DNA of 64,000 nucleotides, from positions 248,001 to 312,000 of the forward strand of contig CAVSNJ010000020.1 of the NCBI GenBank assembly GCA_963729295.1, read 5' to 3'. The notes beneath the pieces are model-generated. The model was not told the DNA's origin and ran no database searches. It saw only the letters and a program-made list of their open reading frames with translations. Shown here one piece after another: positions 37,061 to 45,466 of the stretch. The translations under genes were made by a program, and so were the position numbers. The DNA is from DATJLY01 sp963729295. Lineage in GTDB: Bacteria > Pseudomonadota > Alphaproteobacteria > ATCC43930 > CGMCC-115725. Each line of letters begins with the position of its first letter. The first letter of the stretch is position 1.

Positions 37061-37809
37061 GCCGAGATCGCGTCGAACTGGGTCGCGAGATCGCCCGTAA
37101 ACGCCATCGGCCCGACATGGGTGAGGCGGCTTTGCAGATCGAGCCAGATCTCGCCGCCCAATGCGGTCCAGCGCCGGCAGAAGGCATAGTCCTCGGAGAG
37201 ATAGAGGCCGGTCTCCGCCTCGATCATGCATTCGAAGAGCGCGAAGCGATTGGGGCTTTGCGTCAGCGGATCGGCGCTCGTGCTGGTGCGGCGATAGCGC
37301 AGCTCGGGATGGGCCGCGCACATCCGCTCGAGGACCCCACGCTGCGCGAGCAGGAACCCGGTGCCGACCGAGCGCACCTTGGCGAAGCCGCCCCGCGTCA
37401 CAATGCGCTCGGGATTGTCGACCTCGAACACATAGCGCAGCGCCGCCGCCTCGGGCTTCGGACGCTTCAATTCGACGACGCGGGCGACGCGCGCCCAGTC
37501 GATCGCCTTCGAGGGATAGGCGCAAGCCGCCATCTCGGCGCCAAAATCCATGAGCCGGAAGACCTGCTCGGGCGCGAAGCCGATATCGGCGTCGATGAAG
37601 AGGAGGTGCGTCGCGAGCGCCCGGTCGAGGAAATGCGCGACGAGGTCCGCCCGCGCGCGGGTGATGAGCGCGTCGCCGCCGAGCAGCAGCCATTCGAAGC
37701 CGATGCCCCGCTCGATGCACGCGCCCTGGAGCTGCATCAGGCTGTTGGCATAGGCCGAGGTGACGAGGCCGCCATAGCACGGCGTGCCGACGACGAGGCG
37801 GGGACGCAT
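37057..37809 (-). CDS. glycosyltransferase-A-like protein
   Basis: 250 residues opening MRPRLVVGTPCYGGLVTSAY, a GT-A-like nucleotide-sugar strand. A DADIGFAPEQVFRLMDF segment supplies the D-x-D metal site expected for a GT2-like enzyme, and the C-terminal part has EAETGLYLSEDYAFCRRWTALGGEIWLD, the catalytic E-D region. Resembles a group of small GT-A proteins in alphaproteobacteria and phages; sugar and acceptor unknown. Divergent from the TPR/ATP-grasp gene at 37866. Confidence 0.7.
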   Translation of the reverse strand: MRPRLVVGTPCYGGLVTSAYANSLMQLQGACIERGIGFEWLLLGGDALITRARADLVAHFLDRALATHLLFIDADIGFAPEQVFRLMDFGAEMAACAYPSKAIDWARVARVVELKRPKPEAAALRYVFEVDNPERIVTRGGFAKVRSVGTGFLLAQRGVLERMCAAHPELRYRRTSTSADPLTQSPNRFALFECMIEAETGLYLSEDYAFCRRWTALGGEIWLDLQSRLTHVGPMAFTGDLATQFDAISA

Positions 37810-37865
37810 CGCCCGAGCCTAGGCGAAACATGGTTTACCGGCGGTTAAGCAAGCGCCTGCTAGAA

Positions 37866-39356
37866 ATGCGGGCGATGACGCGCCCGCGCGAAGCCACGCT
37901 CGAGACGCTCGAGAGAGAGCTGGCCGCAGCACCCCAAGCGCTCGAGCTGCGCTATCGCCGCGCCGGGATCCTGGCGGCGCTCGGGCGGTTCGACGCGGCG
38001 CGCGCCGACTACCTCGCCGTGCTCGCTGCCGCGCCGGCGCATCTGGGCGCACTCAACGATCTCGGCACGCTGCTCCACACGACCGGATATCTCGCCGCGG
38101 CGCGCACCTGTTATGGCGAGGCGGTGGGCCGGCATCCTGGCGCGCCGCTCCCGCGCGTCAATCTCGCCAACATGCTGCTCGACGAAAACGATGCCGCGGC
38201 CGCGCGCGGGCACTACGAGGCCGCGCTGGCGCTCGCGCCCGATCTCGCCGAGGCGCATCAGGGCTTGGCGCGCTGCCTCGCCGAGAGCGGCGATGACGCA
38301 GCCGCGGCGCGCCACCGCGCGCTCGGCTTTCGCGACCGCGCCGTCGTCGCGCGGCCTTGGTACGGAACCGGCGACGGCGTGCGTCTGCTTCTGCTCGTCG
38401 CTTCCGCCGGCGGCAACGTGCCGACCCGCTTCCTGATCGACGAGAGCGTCTATCGCACGACCGTGCTGGTCGCCGATTTCTGCGCTGGACCGTTGCCGCC
38501 GCACGAGCTGGCGTTCAACGCGATCGGCGACGCCGATCTCGCGGGCGCGGCGCTCGAAGCGGCGGAGAAGCTGCTCGCACGCACGCCGGCGCCAGTCGTC
38601 AATCCGCCGCGCGTGGTGCTCGCGACCGGACGCACCGCGACGGCTGCGCGCATGGCGAACATTCCGGGAGTCGCAGCGCCCCGCGCCAAGACTTTCGCGC
38701 GCGATGCTCTCGCGCAGGACGGCGCGGCACGGCTCCGCCGCGACGGGTTCGAGTTTCCCCTGCTGCTGCGCCGGCCCGGCTTCCACACCGGCCGCTTCTT
38801 CGTCCGCGTCGAAGGGCCGCAGGACATCGAGGCGGCGCTCGCCGCGCTGCCGGGCGCCGAGCTCACCGCGATTTCGTTCTTGGACGGGCGCGGCGCCGAT
38901 GGGTTGGTGCGGAAATACCGCGTCATGGCGGTGGGCGGCCACCTCTACCCGATGCATCTCGCGATCGCGTCCGACTGGAAGGTGCATTACTTCACCTCCG
39001 GCATGGCCGAGCGGGCCGACCATCGCGCCGAGGAAGCGCGCTTCCTGGCCGACATGCCGGGCGCGATCGGCCGCCCGGCCGTGGCGGCGCTCGAACGGAT
39101 CGCCGAGCGGCTCGGGCTCGATTACGGCGGCATCGATTTCGGCCTCGGCCGCGACGGGAAGGTTCTGCTGTTCGAGGCGAATGCCACCATGGTGGTGAAC
39201 CCGCCGGAGCCCGACCCGCGCTGGGACTATCGCCGCGCCGCGGTCACCCGCGTGCGCGACGCGGTGGGCGCGCTGCTCAGCCGTCGCGCCGACGCCGCGC
39301 GCCTGCCTCACGGGCAATTCACTTGCCGTGACGCGACCGCAGGACTATCTGCCTAG
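37866..39356 (+). CDS. TPR and ATP-grasp domain protein
   Basis: About 496 residues. The first ~150 contain TPR units (LELRYRRAGILAALGRFDAARADYLAVLAAAP, LGALNDLGTLLHTTGYLAAARTCYGEAVGRHPGAP, ARGHYEAALALAPDLAEAHQGLARCLAESG). The remainder is ATP-grasp-like: FEFPLLLRRPGFHTGRFFVRV resembles the ATP-binding Lys/Arg loop, and LDYGGIDFGLGRDGKVLLFEANATMVV supplies the Mg-binding D..E-x-N of RimK-like ligases. ATP-grasp enzymes form amide bonds. MsrP begins 28 bases after its stop and may share a transcript. Start chosen at ATG 37866; 37875 is possible. Confidence 0.75.
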   Translation: MRAMTRPREATLETLERELAAAPQALELRYRRAGILAALGRFDAARADYLAVLAAAPAHLGALNDLGTLLHTTGYLAAARTCYGEAVGRHPGAPLPRVNLANMLLDENDAAAARGHYEAALALAPDLAEAHQGLARCLAESGDDAAAARHRALGFRDRAVVARPWYGTGDGVRLLLLVASAGGNVPTRFLIDESVYRTTVLVADFCAGPLPPHELAFNAIGDADLAGAALEAAEKLLARTPAPVVNPPRVVLATGRTATAARMANIPGVAAPRAKTFARDALAQDGAARLRRDGFEFPLLLRRPGFHTGRFFVRVEGPQDIEAALAALPGAELTAISFLDGRGADGLVRKYRVMAVGGHLYPMHLAIASDWKVHYFTSGMAERADHRAEEARFLADMPGAIGRPAVAALERIAERLGLDYGGIDFGLGRDGKVLLFEANATMVVNPPEPDPRWDYRRAAVTRVRDAVGALLSRRADAARLPHGQFTCRDATAGLSA

Positions 39357-39383
39357 GAGCGCCCGCGGGCGAAGGAGTGTGCC

Positions 39384-40349
39384 ATGCTGGTTAAGATCCG
39401 ACGCGGCTGGGAGTTGCGCGAGAACGCGGCGACGCCCGAATCGGTGTTCCTCGATCGCCGGCGCGTCGTCCAGGCCATGGGCATGGGCGCGCTCGTCGCT
39501 GCCACCGGCGGTTTCGTCTCGGCCGCGCATGCCGCCACGCCGCCGCCCGATCCCTCGACCGGGCTCTATCCGGTGCCGCGCGACGACAAATACGTGCTCG
39601 ATCGGCCGATCACCGACGAGAAGCTTTCGACCCACTACAACAATTTCTACGAATTCACCGATGACAAGGACGTCGACGCCGACGCGCTGCCGCTGCGGCC
39701 CTGGACCGTTCAGATCGACGGCATGGTCGAGAAGCCGATGACGGTCGACATCGACGACCTGCTGAAGCGGATGAAGCTCGAGGAGCGGCTCTATCGCCAC
39801 CGCTGCGTCGAGGCGTGGTCGATGGCAGTGCCGTGGAGCGGCTTTCCGCTGAAAGATCTCGTGGCCATGGCGAACCCGCTCGGGAGCGCCACCTACGTGC
39901 GCTTCGAGACGTTCCAGATGCCCAAGATCGCGCCCGGCCAGCGCGCGCCCTGGTATCCGTGGCCCTATATCGAAGGGCTGACCATGGCCGAGGCGACGAA
40001 CGAGTTGTCGTTCATGGTCACCGGCATGTACGGCCATCCGGTGCCGCGCCAGGATGGCGCGCCTTTACGCCTGGTGACGCCGTGGAAATACGGCTTCAAA
40101 TCGGCGAAGTCGATCGTCAAGATCAGCTTCACCGATCAGCGCCCCAAGACTTTCTGGGAGGCGATCCAGAGCGACGAGTACGGCTTCTGGGCCAACGTCA
40201 ACCCGGCCGTGCCGCATCCGCGCTGGAGCCAGGCGACCGAGCGCGTGCTCGGCCAGAGCGACCGGGTACCGACGCTGATCTGGAACGGCTACGGCGACTC
40301 TGTCGCGCACATGTATGACGGGTTGAAGAACGAGCGGCTGTTCGCGTAA
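39384..40349 (+). CDS. msrP: protein-methionine-sulfoxide reductase catalytic subunit MsrP
   Basis: 321 residues starting after AAGGAG. The N-terminus carries a Tat signal (DRRRVVQAMGMGALVAATGG; Arg25-27), so it is exported folded to the periplasm. The molybdopterin-ligating Cys is in RHRCVEAWSMAVPWSG (Cys141), and YPWPYIEGLTMAEATNEL and TPWKYGFKSAKSI are MsrP/YedY hallmarks. It reduces oxidised methionine in envelope proteins. No msrQ haem partner gene lies nearby in this window. Confidence 0.95.
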   Translation: MLVKIRRGWELRENAATPESVFLDRRRVVQAMGMGALVAATGGFVSAAHAATPPPDPSTGLYPVPRDDKYVLDRPITDEKLSTHYNNFYEFTDDKDVDADALPLRPWTVQIDGMVEKPMTVDIDDLLKRMKLEERLYRHRCVEAWSMAVPWSGFPLKDLVAMANPLGSATYVRFETFQMPKIAPGQRAPWYPWPYIEGLTMAEATNELSFMVTGMYGHPVPRQDGAPLRLVTPWKYGFKSAKSIVKISFTDQRPKTFWEAIQSDEYGFWANVNPAVPHPRWSQATERVLGQSDRVPTLIWNGYGDSVAHMYDGLKNERLFA

Positions 40350-40367
40350 ACGCGCCGCTCGCGCCCG

Positions 40368-40445
40368 TCATATAACGTGGAAGACGTAGAGCAGGATGAT
40401 CACCGGGATCGGGATCCCGAGAATCCAGAGCAAGACCGGCCGCAT
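40368..40445 (-). CDS. 25-aa hydrophobic membrane peptide
   Basis: Start ATG 40445 follows AAGGGGA at 7-13 bases, a good ribosome site. The 25-residue product MRPVLLWILGIPIPVIILLY is followed by VFHVI and a stop. It is almost entirely hydrophobic with a Trp and two prolines (IPIP), so a single membrane span. Too short for routine gene callers. Convergent with msrP. Function unknown. Confidence 0.6.
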   Translation of the reverse strand: MRPVLLWILGIPIPVIILLYVFHVI

Positions 40446-40607
40446 CGTCGTTCCCCTTCTTAGGACCCGAACGGATAACAGCGGGCCCCTTCCGGCCGAT
40501 CCCGAACCGAATTTCCTGCTGCGGCGTTGATAGAACGGTTGGGAAGCCTTGCTCCCACCGCAGCTTGTGGTTTAGGATTAATGTACTACCGCTAATAGGA
40601 GCGTCTA

Positions 40608-40844
40608 ATGCGTATATTCGCTGGGATTTCGATTGCCGCGGCGCTCGCCCTGGCCGCTTGCGGCACCACCCCGACCGACCGGGCGGTGACCGGCGCCGGC
40701 ATCGGCGCGGCCGGCGGCGCAGTTGCGGGCGCGCTCGTGGGCGATCCGCTGATCGGCGCCGCAGCCGGCGCGGCCGTTGGCGGCGTGGTCGGTGCCGCGA
40801 CCGATCCGAACGACGTCTATCTCGGCAAGCCGGTTTGGAAGTAA
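40608..40844 (+). CDS. glycine-zipper lipoprotein
   Basis: 78 residues, with AGGAG 7 bases upstream of ATG 40608. Signal and lipobox are MRIFAGISIAAALALAAC. The mature part is a Gly/Ala zipper: GAGIGAAGGAVAGALVGDPL and GAAAGAAVGGVVGA, then a short DPNDVYLGKPVWK end. Such proteins insert in or line the outer membrane (YMGG/Rick_17kDa type); role unknown. A terminator hairpin follows at 40880. Confidence 0.85.
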   Translation: MRIFAGISIAAALALAACGTTPTDRAVTGAGIGAAGGAVAGALVGDPLIGAAAGAAVGGVVGAATDPNDVYLGKPVWK

Positions 40845-40879
40845 CCCCAACCGTTCCTTAACCCGATCGCGGCAGTCTC

Positions 40880-40904
40880 GGCGCCGGAATTGGCTTCCGG
40901 CGCC
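40880..40904 (+). terminator. hairpin after glycine-zipper lipoprotein gene
   Basis: GGCGCCGGAA-TTGGC-TTCCGGCGCC, a perfect 10-bp stem with a 5-base loop, then CTATTCCTG. Strong stem but no U-tract, so moderate confidence. Confidence 0.5.
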
Positions 40905-40974
40905 CTATTCCTGCCCTATTCCCGACAAAGACTGGCAGTAGGGTCGCGCCGTCCTTAGTGATCGGGTTTGGTTC

Positions 40975-41265
40975 ATGCGCTCTCGTATCCTTCCTGCGAC
41001 TGTTCCCGAGTCCCCTGCCGACGACCGCCGCGAGCCGAGCCTCGCGCGCCAGGCCGCGCCCTCGGTCGCGCGCCTCGGCGGCGATGGCGCAGCAGCGGCA
41101 AAGCCGCTCCGCGCCGGCGAACGGTTGGCGGTTCTGTCCTCGAGCCTTTCGTCCGAGGACGGGCGCGCCGGCATGGGCGTGCTCGTCAAGCTCGTCATCG
41201 GCATCGTCTGCGCCCTTGCGCTCGTCGGCGTCTTCACCCTGGTGCGGTTCTTCGCCGGCCTTTAG
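40975..41265 (+). CDS. hypothetical protein with C-terminal membrane span
   Basis: 96 residues. A proline/arginine-rich N-terminal part (MRSRILPATVPESPADDRRE) precedes a Leu-rich stretch ERLAVLSSSLSSEDGRAGMG and a C-terminal span VLVKLVIGIVCALALVGVFTLVRFF. Other frames overlap (40958+, 40968+, 40905-); this one is preferred because it ends in a plausible tail anchor and has the better hydrophobic organisation. Unknown function, moderate confidence that it is real. Confidence 0.5.
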   Translation: MRSRILPATVPESPADDRREPSLARQAAPSVARLGGDGAAAAKPLRAGERLAVLSSSLSSEDGRAGMGVLVKLVIGIVCALALVGVFTLVRFFAGL

Positions 41266-41327
41266 ACGCGCCGTCCCGCGTGCTAGGAATAAGTCCCTGA
41301 GGCGGGCTCGCCGCCGGGAGGAGATGC

Positions 41328-41771
41328 ATGGCCAAGCTTCGTCACATCGCGATCGCCACCAAGGACCCGATCAAGACCGCGGAGTTCTACAAGAAGGCGT
41401 TCGACTTCCGCGAAATCGCGCGGACGCCGATGGGCAATCCGCTGGCCGACGGCGTGTTCCTGAGCGACGGCACCATCAACCTCGCCATCCTCAAGTTCAA
41501 GACGGACCAGCTCGGCAAGGGCATGGACTTCACCGGCGTGCATCATTTCGGCGTGCTGGTCGAGGACGCCGACAAGACGATGGAGAAGCTCGAGGCGTTG
41601 GGCGGCGAATGCTTCATGAAGCCTTCGCCGGAAGAGCGCATGGGCTATTTCGAGATCAAGTTCCGCGGCCCCGACGGCACCGTGTTCGACATCGCCGAGC
41701 ACCCGTGGGGCGGCGCGGCGCCGCTCGACAGCGAGACCGCGCGCCTGAAAGAGCCCGCGCCGGCGAAGTAG
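41328..41771 (+). CDS. VOC (glyoxalase-type) family protein
   Basis: 147 residues with GGGAGGAG 7 bases before ATG 41328. The vicinal-oxygen-chelate fold is clear: KLRHIAIATKDPIKTAEFYKKAFDFREIART with the metal His in HIAI, a second unit GVHHFGVLVEDADKTMEKLEALG with another His, and Glu-containing strand MGYFEIKFRGPDGTVFDIAEHP at the C-terminus. Members include glyoxalases, dioxygenases and fosfomycin-resistance proteins; specific role unknown. Confidence 0.85.
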   Translation: MAKLRHIAIATKDPIKTAEFYKKAFDFREIARTPMGNPLADGVFLSDGTINLAILKFKTDQLGKGMDFTGVHHFGVLVEDADKTMEKLEALGGECFMKPSPEERMGYFEIKFRGPDGTVFDIAEHPWGGAAPLDSETARLKEPAPAK

Positions 41772-41802
41772 CCCGTCGCCTTATTGGCACTACGGGCGCA
41801 GT

Positions 41803-41834
41803 GAAGCAATCCTTGCTAACTATGGGATTGCTTC
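41803..41834. repeat. 10-bp inverted repeat (GAAGCAATCC/GGATTGCTTC)
   Basis: GAAGCAATCC (41803-41812) and GGATTGCTTC (41825-41834) are exact complements across a 12-base loop. The arm, followed by CGCCGTC and a GCAATTGCGATTACG stretch, resembles decayed GGATTGCTTCG...GCAATGACG intergenic repeats frequent in alphaproteobacteria. It could also end the VOC transcript, though no U-tract follows. Confidence 0.5.
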
Positions 41835-41944
41835 GCCGTCCCCCGCGCACTGCAATTGCGATTACGCCGGATTCTCTGGCTTAGAAAACCCCTGCTTGAA
41901 GGGCCACCCCCGTCGTGTAGGTTTCCCGGAACGCGAGAGGGAAG

Positions 41945-42400
41945 ATGGACCTCAAAGCACTCTGGCCGACTATCGTCGAAGGCTTCGGTTACGACCTTAT
42001 CAAGTGGCTCGTTGGTGGCATTCTCGTCGCGTTTGCGGGTCAAGTTTTACTCCAAAAGGTTTTTGATCGCGTTCAGGGAGCACGCGAGATTGCCGTCTAT
42101 TGGTTCTGTGCGGTGCTTATTGCCGCTGGCGCGTTTGCACTTGCTAGCACCCCACCAAACAGGTCAAATCTCCTCGGGCACATTGGCATGATCGCGACTC
42201 AGGAAGCCGATCCCACGGTGGCGTTGATTGTTTTACAGATAGAGAATTCGGGGAATTTGCCCAGCGTGGCAGGCGGCTTCAAAGCAACTGCCGAACATAA
42301 TGGTCAAGAATTAACAGGGCTCGATGAACTTCCCCCAGATGAATTTTCTATCCCTTCGCCGGCTCGTCCTGGTCTGCCACCAGTAAATGCTGACATATAA
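41945..42400 (+). CDS. two-TM protein, 5' part of a probably frameshifted gene
   Basis: 151 residues from ATG 41945. Two membrane spans (IKWLVGGILVAFAGQVLL and YWFCAVLIAAGAFALAS) precede a soluble part with MIATQEADPTVALIVLQIEN and a Pro-rich end, PSPARPGLPPVNADI. The neighbouring frame starting 42387 continues with DWLLTKTNDPVPVGGRSEG, a natural continuation of a beta-sandwich, implying one protein split by a one-base shift near 42385-42400. Codon usage and GC are visibly lower than neighbours, so probably acquired. Unknown family. Confidence 0.55.
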   Translation: MDLKALWPTIVEGFGYDLIKWLVGGILVAFAGQVLLQKVFDRVQGAREIAVYWFCAVLIAAGAFALASTPPNRSNLLGHIGMIATQEADPTVALIVLQIENSGNLPSVAGGFKATAEHNGQELTGLDELPPDEFSIPSPARPGLPPVNADI

Positions 42401-42635
42401 AAAGAAGGATTGGCTGCTTACGAAGACGAACGATCCGGTTCCGGTGGGCGGGCGGTCTGAGGGTTTTCTGATTTTCCGATTTGATCGGGCCGGAAAAGAC
42501 ATGCTGAAGGACTCGAAATTTACCGTCACGTGGCGGGACGTATTCGGCAATACATACTCCGCATCGGGCACAACGGGCGCGGCAGCATCATTCGGGACAT
42601 TTCCTGGGATGGATATCGGCGTCGGCAAACCTTGA
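42387..42635 (+). CDS. 3' part of the frameshifted low-GC gene
   Basis: 82 codons in the frame offset by one from 41945-42400. Text: DWLLTKTNDPVPVGGRSEGF, LIFRFDRAGKDMLKDSKFTV and TWRDVFGNTYSASG, an Ig-like or immunoglobulin-fold strand pattern. It overlaps the upstream frame by 14 bases and has its own ATG but no ribosome site (preceded by CCACCAGTAA), so it is better read as the separated C-terminal portion of the previous gene. Either a pseudogene or a sequencing frameshift. Confidence 0.5.
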   Translation: MLTYKKKDWLLTKTNDPVPVGGRSEGFLIFRFDRAGKDMLKDSKFTVTWRDVFGNTYSASGTTGAAASFGTFPGMDIGVGKP

Positions 42636-42652
42636 GCCGAAGATAGCCCTAT

Positions 42653-43531
42653 TCAGCGCGCCGGCGCCGCTGCGCGCTTGCGGCTCGACCACAGCCGCAA
42701 GCTCGCGAGCGCAACATCGGCAAGCCGCGGCAGGAACACCGGCCGCAGCAAGCCCTCGTCCATCACGCTCATGCGGCGCGCGTTCTCGGCATAGCAATCC
42801 TCGAGAAAGCGGCGGAAGGTGAAGCCGTCGAGAAAGACGCCGGCTTGCGTCGCGGCGAAGTCGCGGCCGTCATTCGCCTTGGCGCCGCGCCGCGCCGTTC
42901 CGACCATGCGTTTCAAGGCGCGCACGTAAAAGCGCAGCGAGGCTGCGCCCCGGCGCCACGCGGCGCCCCTCCCTTGCTGCACCTGGCGCCAGGCCATCCA
43001 GTTGATGAAGAAGACGATGTGCCGCGTCTCCTCGAACATCAGCCGGTCGAAGATCTCGAACATCGACTCCGGCAGGAAGCCGGCCTCGCGCGCGATCTTG
43101 AAGACGCCGAATCCCAAAAACGAATCCATGCACTCGCCGAAACCGAAATCCTTGAACGCGGTTTCGATGTCGTCCGGCAGATTCTCGAGCGGCTGCTCGG
43201 TCGCGCCGATGCCGTAGCGCTCGATCATCACGCGGATCAATTCGGCGTGGCGCGTCTCCTCGAAGCCCTGGAGGTCGATCGCCGCCTTCAGCACGGGATC
43301 GCCGACGGTTGCGGAGAACGCCTTGACGATGGCGCCCGCGCGCCGCTCGGTATGCAGCACCTCCTGCCAGAACGGCACGGCGCGTAGCCGCGCGAGCGCC
43401 GCGTCGTCGAGCTCGGGCCATGGCAGCACGGCCGGCACGTAATCCTGGTAGGTCGCGTGGAAATGGCGGCAGAACAACGCCTTGTGCGCCTCCGACCCGA
43501 TCGCCACCGCGGTGTCGTCCGTGCCTTGCAT
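42653..43531 (-). CDS. ferritin-like (di-iron helical bundle) protein
   Basis: 292 residues. Two E-x-x-R-H motifs, DLQGFEETRHAELIRVMIERYG and FDRLMFEETRHIVFFINWMAWR, supply paired carboxylate/His iron ligands on separate helices, with other Glu residues around VLHTERR. This is the layout of ferritin-like di-iron proteins or oxygenases. The C-terminal region is helical and basic (RRFLEDCYAENARRM). The substrate or partner is unknown. Reverse strand, with LysR 17 bases downstream. Confidence 0.7.
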   Translation of the reverse strand: MQGTDDTAVAIGSEAHKALFCRHFHATYQDYVPAVLPWPELDDAALARLRAVPFWQEVLHTERRAGAIVKAFSATVGDPVLKAAIDLQGFEETRHAELIRVMIERYGIGATEQPLENLPDDIETAFKDFGFGECMDSFLGFGVFKIAREAGFLPESMFEIFDRLMFEETRHIVFFINWMAWRQVQQGRGAAWRRGAASLRFYVRALKRMVGTARRGAKANDGRDFAATQAGVFLDGFTFRRFLEDCYAENARRMSVMDEGLLRPVFLPRLADVALASLRLWSSRKRAAAPAR

Positions 43532-43548
43532 CGCCCGTCCCTAGACGG

Positions 43549-44472
43549 CTAACGCGCGGGCGGCGGCGGCGAGCCGTTGCGCTCGGCGACCTTGCGCAGC
43601 AGGAAGTCGCGGAACACGGCGATGCGCTTTGACGTGCGCAGCTCCTCGGGATAGACGAAATAGGCCTCGGTCTCGGGCCCTTGCAGCTCGGGCAGGATGC
43701 GAACCAGATCGCCCGTCTCGCGCTCCATGAAATCGGGCATGGCGGCGATGCCGAGGCCGCTCTCGATCGCGCGATAGATCGCGTACAGGTTGTTCACGGT
43801 CATGATCGGCCGCCGCTCGCGCCCGTCGGCGCCGGCCTCGATGAGCCAGTTGACCGAGCGCACCGGCGCGCGCGAATCGCCGCCGTAAACGATGATCCGG
43901 TGCTTGTCGAGATCCTCGGCCTTTTGCGGCGTGCCGTGCTTCTTCAGATACTCGCGCGAGGCGTAGACGAGGTTGCGCACGGTCATGAGATGGCGCTGCA
44001 CCAGGTCGGGTTGGCGCGGCGGCGACATGCGGATCGCCACGTCGGCCTCGCGCATCGACAGATCGAGCTCGCTGTCGTCGACGACGAAGCTCAATTCGAT
44101 CTCGGGATAGAGGTCCATGAACTCGCGCACCCGCGGCACGAGCCAGGCCGAGCCGAACGCGACCGTGGTCGTCACCTTGAGCGGCCCCTTCGGCCGGTCC
44201 TTCGATTCCGACAGCATCGCCTCGGTCATGGCGAGCTTGGCGAACACCTCGCGCGCGGTGCGGTAGAGGAGATCGCCCTGCTCGGTCAGGATGAGGCCGC
44301 GGGCATGGCGATGGAACAGCGGCACCGACAGGCTTTCCTCGAGGGCGCTGATCTGGCGGCTGACGGCGGACTGGCTCAGGTTCAACGCCTCCCCGGCATG
44401 CGTGAAGCTGCCCGCCTCCGCCACTGCGTGGAAGACCCGAAGCTTGTCCCAATCCATCGGTTGGATCGCCAC
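43549..44472 (-). CDS. LysR family transcriptional regulator
   Basis: 307 residues. N-terminal winged helix MDWDKLRVFHAVAEAGSFTH followed by AGEALNLSQSAVSRQISALEESLSVPLFHRHARGLILTEQG is the standard LysR DNA-binding domain; the remainder is the type 2 periplasmic-like effector domain (LKVTTTVAFGSAWLVPRVREFMDLYPEIELSF). Same strand as and 25 bases after trxB. Target likely a neighbour, possibly trxB or the ferritin-like gene; not shown by sequence. Confidence 0.93.
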   Translation of the reverse strand: MAIQPMDWDKLRVFHAVAEAGSFTHAGEALNLSQSAVSRQISALEESLSVPLFHRHARGLILTEQGDLLYRTAREVFAKLAMTEAMLSESKDRPKGPLKVTTTVAFGSAWLVPRVREFMDLYPEIELSFVVDDSELDLSMREADVAIRMSPPRQPDLVQRHLMTVRNLVYASREYLKKHGTPQKAEDLDKHRIIVYGGDSRAPVRSVNWLIEAGADGRERRPIMTVNNLYAIYRAIESGLGIAAMPDFMERETGDLVRILPELQGPETEAYFVYPEELRTSKRIAVFRDFLLRKVAERNGSPPPPAR

Positions 44473-44497
44473 GGCTTTCTTGACCTATTCTATTCTA

Positions 44498-45460
44498 TCA
44501 TACGGGGGCGAGGACGACGGCATCCTGCGCCGCCAGAAACTTTTCCGCCTCGAGCGCCGCCATGCAGCCCATGCCGGCCGCGGTGACGGCCTGGCGGAAC
44601 ACCTTGTCGCGCACGTCGCCGGCGGCGAACACGCCGGGAATGTCGGTCGCGGTCGAATCGGGCAGCGTTCGGATATAGCCGCCCTCGTCGAGCGCGAGCT
44701 GGCCGCGGAAGAGCTCGGTCACCGGGTCATGGCCGATGGCGACGAAGACGCCGTCGCAGGCGAGTTCGCTGAGCGCCCCCGTCTTCACGTTCCTAAGCTC
44801 GACGCCGGCGACGCGCTGCGGCTCCCCGCCGCCGACGATTTGCTCGACGACGCTGTCCCACACCACGGCGATCTTCGGATGCGCGAAGAGCCGCGCCTGG
44901 AGGATCTTCTCGGCGCGCAGCGCGTCGCGGCGATGGACCAGCGTCACGCGCGTCGCGTGATTGGTGAGATAGAGCGACTCCTCGACTGCGGTGTTGCCGC
45001 CGCCCACGACGACGACCTCCTTGCCGCGGAAGAAGAAGCCATCGCAGGTGGCGCAGGCCGAGACGCCGAGGCCCCTGAACCGCTCCTCGCTCGGCAGCCC
45101 GAGCCAGCGCGCCTGCGCCCCGGTGCAGATGGCGAGCGCGTCGGCGACGTAAGTGTCGCCGGTATCGCCGACGCACACGAACGGCCGCTTGCCGAGATCG
45201 GCCGTGACGATGAGGTCGCTGATGCAGCGCGTGCCGACATGGTCGGCCTGTTTCTGCATCTGCTCCATGAGCCACGGGCCCTGGATCACCTCGGCGAAGC
45301 CTGGATAATTCTCGACGTCGGTGGTGATCTGGAGCTGTCCGCCGGGCTGCAGGCCGAGGACGAGAATGGGATCGAGATTGGCGCGCGCGGCATAGATCGC
45401 GGCCGTGTAGCCGGCGGGCCCCGAGCCGAGGACAAGGAACTTGGTGCGGTGTTGGGTCAT
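44498..45460 (-). CDS. trxB: thioredoxin-disulfide reductase
   Basis: 320 residues. NADPH:thioredoxin reductase. FAD-binding GSGPAGYTAAIYAARANL (12-29), active-site redox Cys-Ala-Thr-Cys at 136-139 (VSACATCDGFFF), NADPH-binding VVVVGGGNTAVEESLYLTNHATRVTLVHRR, and C-terminal FAD site GVFAAGDVRDKVFRQAVTAAGMGC. Reduces thioredoxin in the cytoplasm. Lies between the LysR regulator and the 639-aa unknown gene, same strand. Confidence 0.95.
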   Translation of the reverse strand: MTQHRTKFLVLGSGPAGYTAAIYAARANLDPILVLGLQPGGQLQITTDVENYPGFAEVIQGPWLMEQMQKQADHVGTRCISDLIVTADLGKRPFVCVGDTGDTYVADALAICTGAQARWLGLPSEERFRGLGVSACATCDGFFFRGKEVVVVGGGNTAVEESLYLTNHATRVTLVHRRDALRAEKILQARLFAHPKIAVVWDSVVEQIVGGGEPQRVAGVELRNVKTGALSELACDGVFVAIGHDPVTELFRGQLALDEGGYIRTLPDSTATDIPGVFAAGDVRDKVFRQAVTAAGMGCMAALEAEKFLAAQDAVVLAPV

Positions 45461-45466
45461 GGTGCG

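Noticed and set aside
40905..41237. Reverse frame antisense to the 96-aa gene
   Set aside because: No ribosome site; the forward frame has a coherent membrane anchor.
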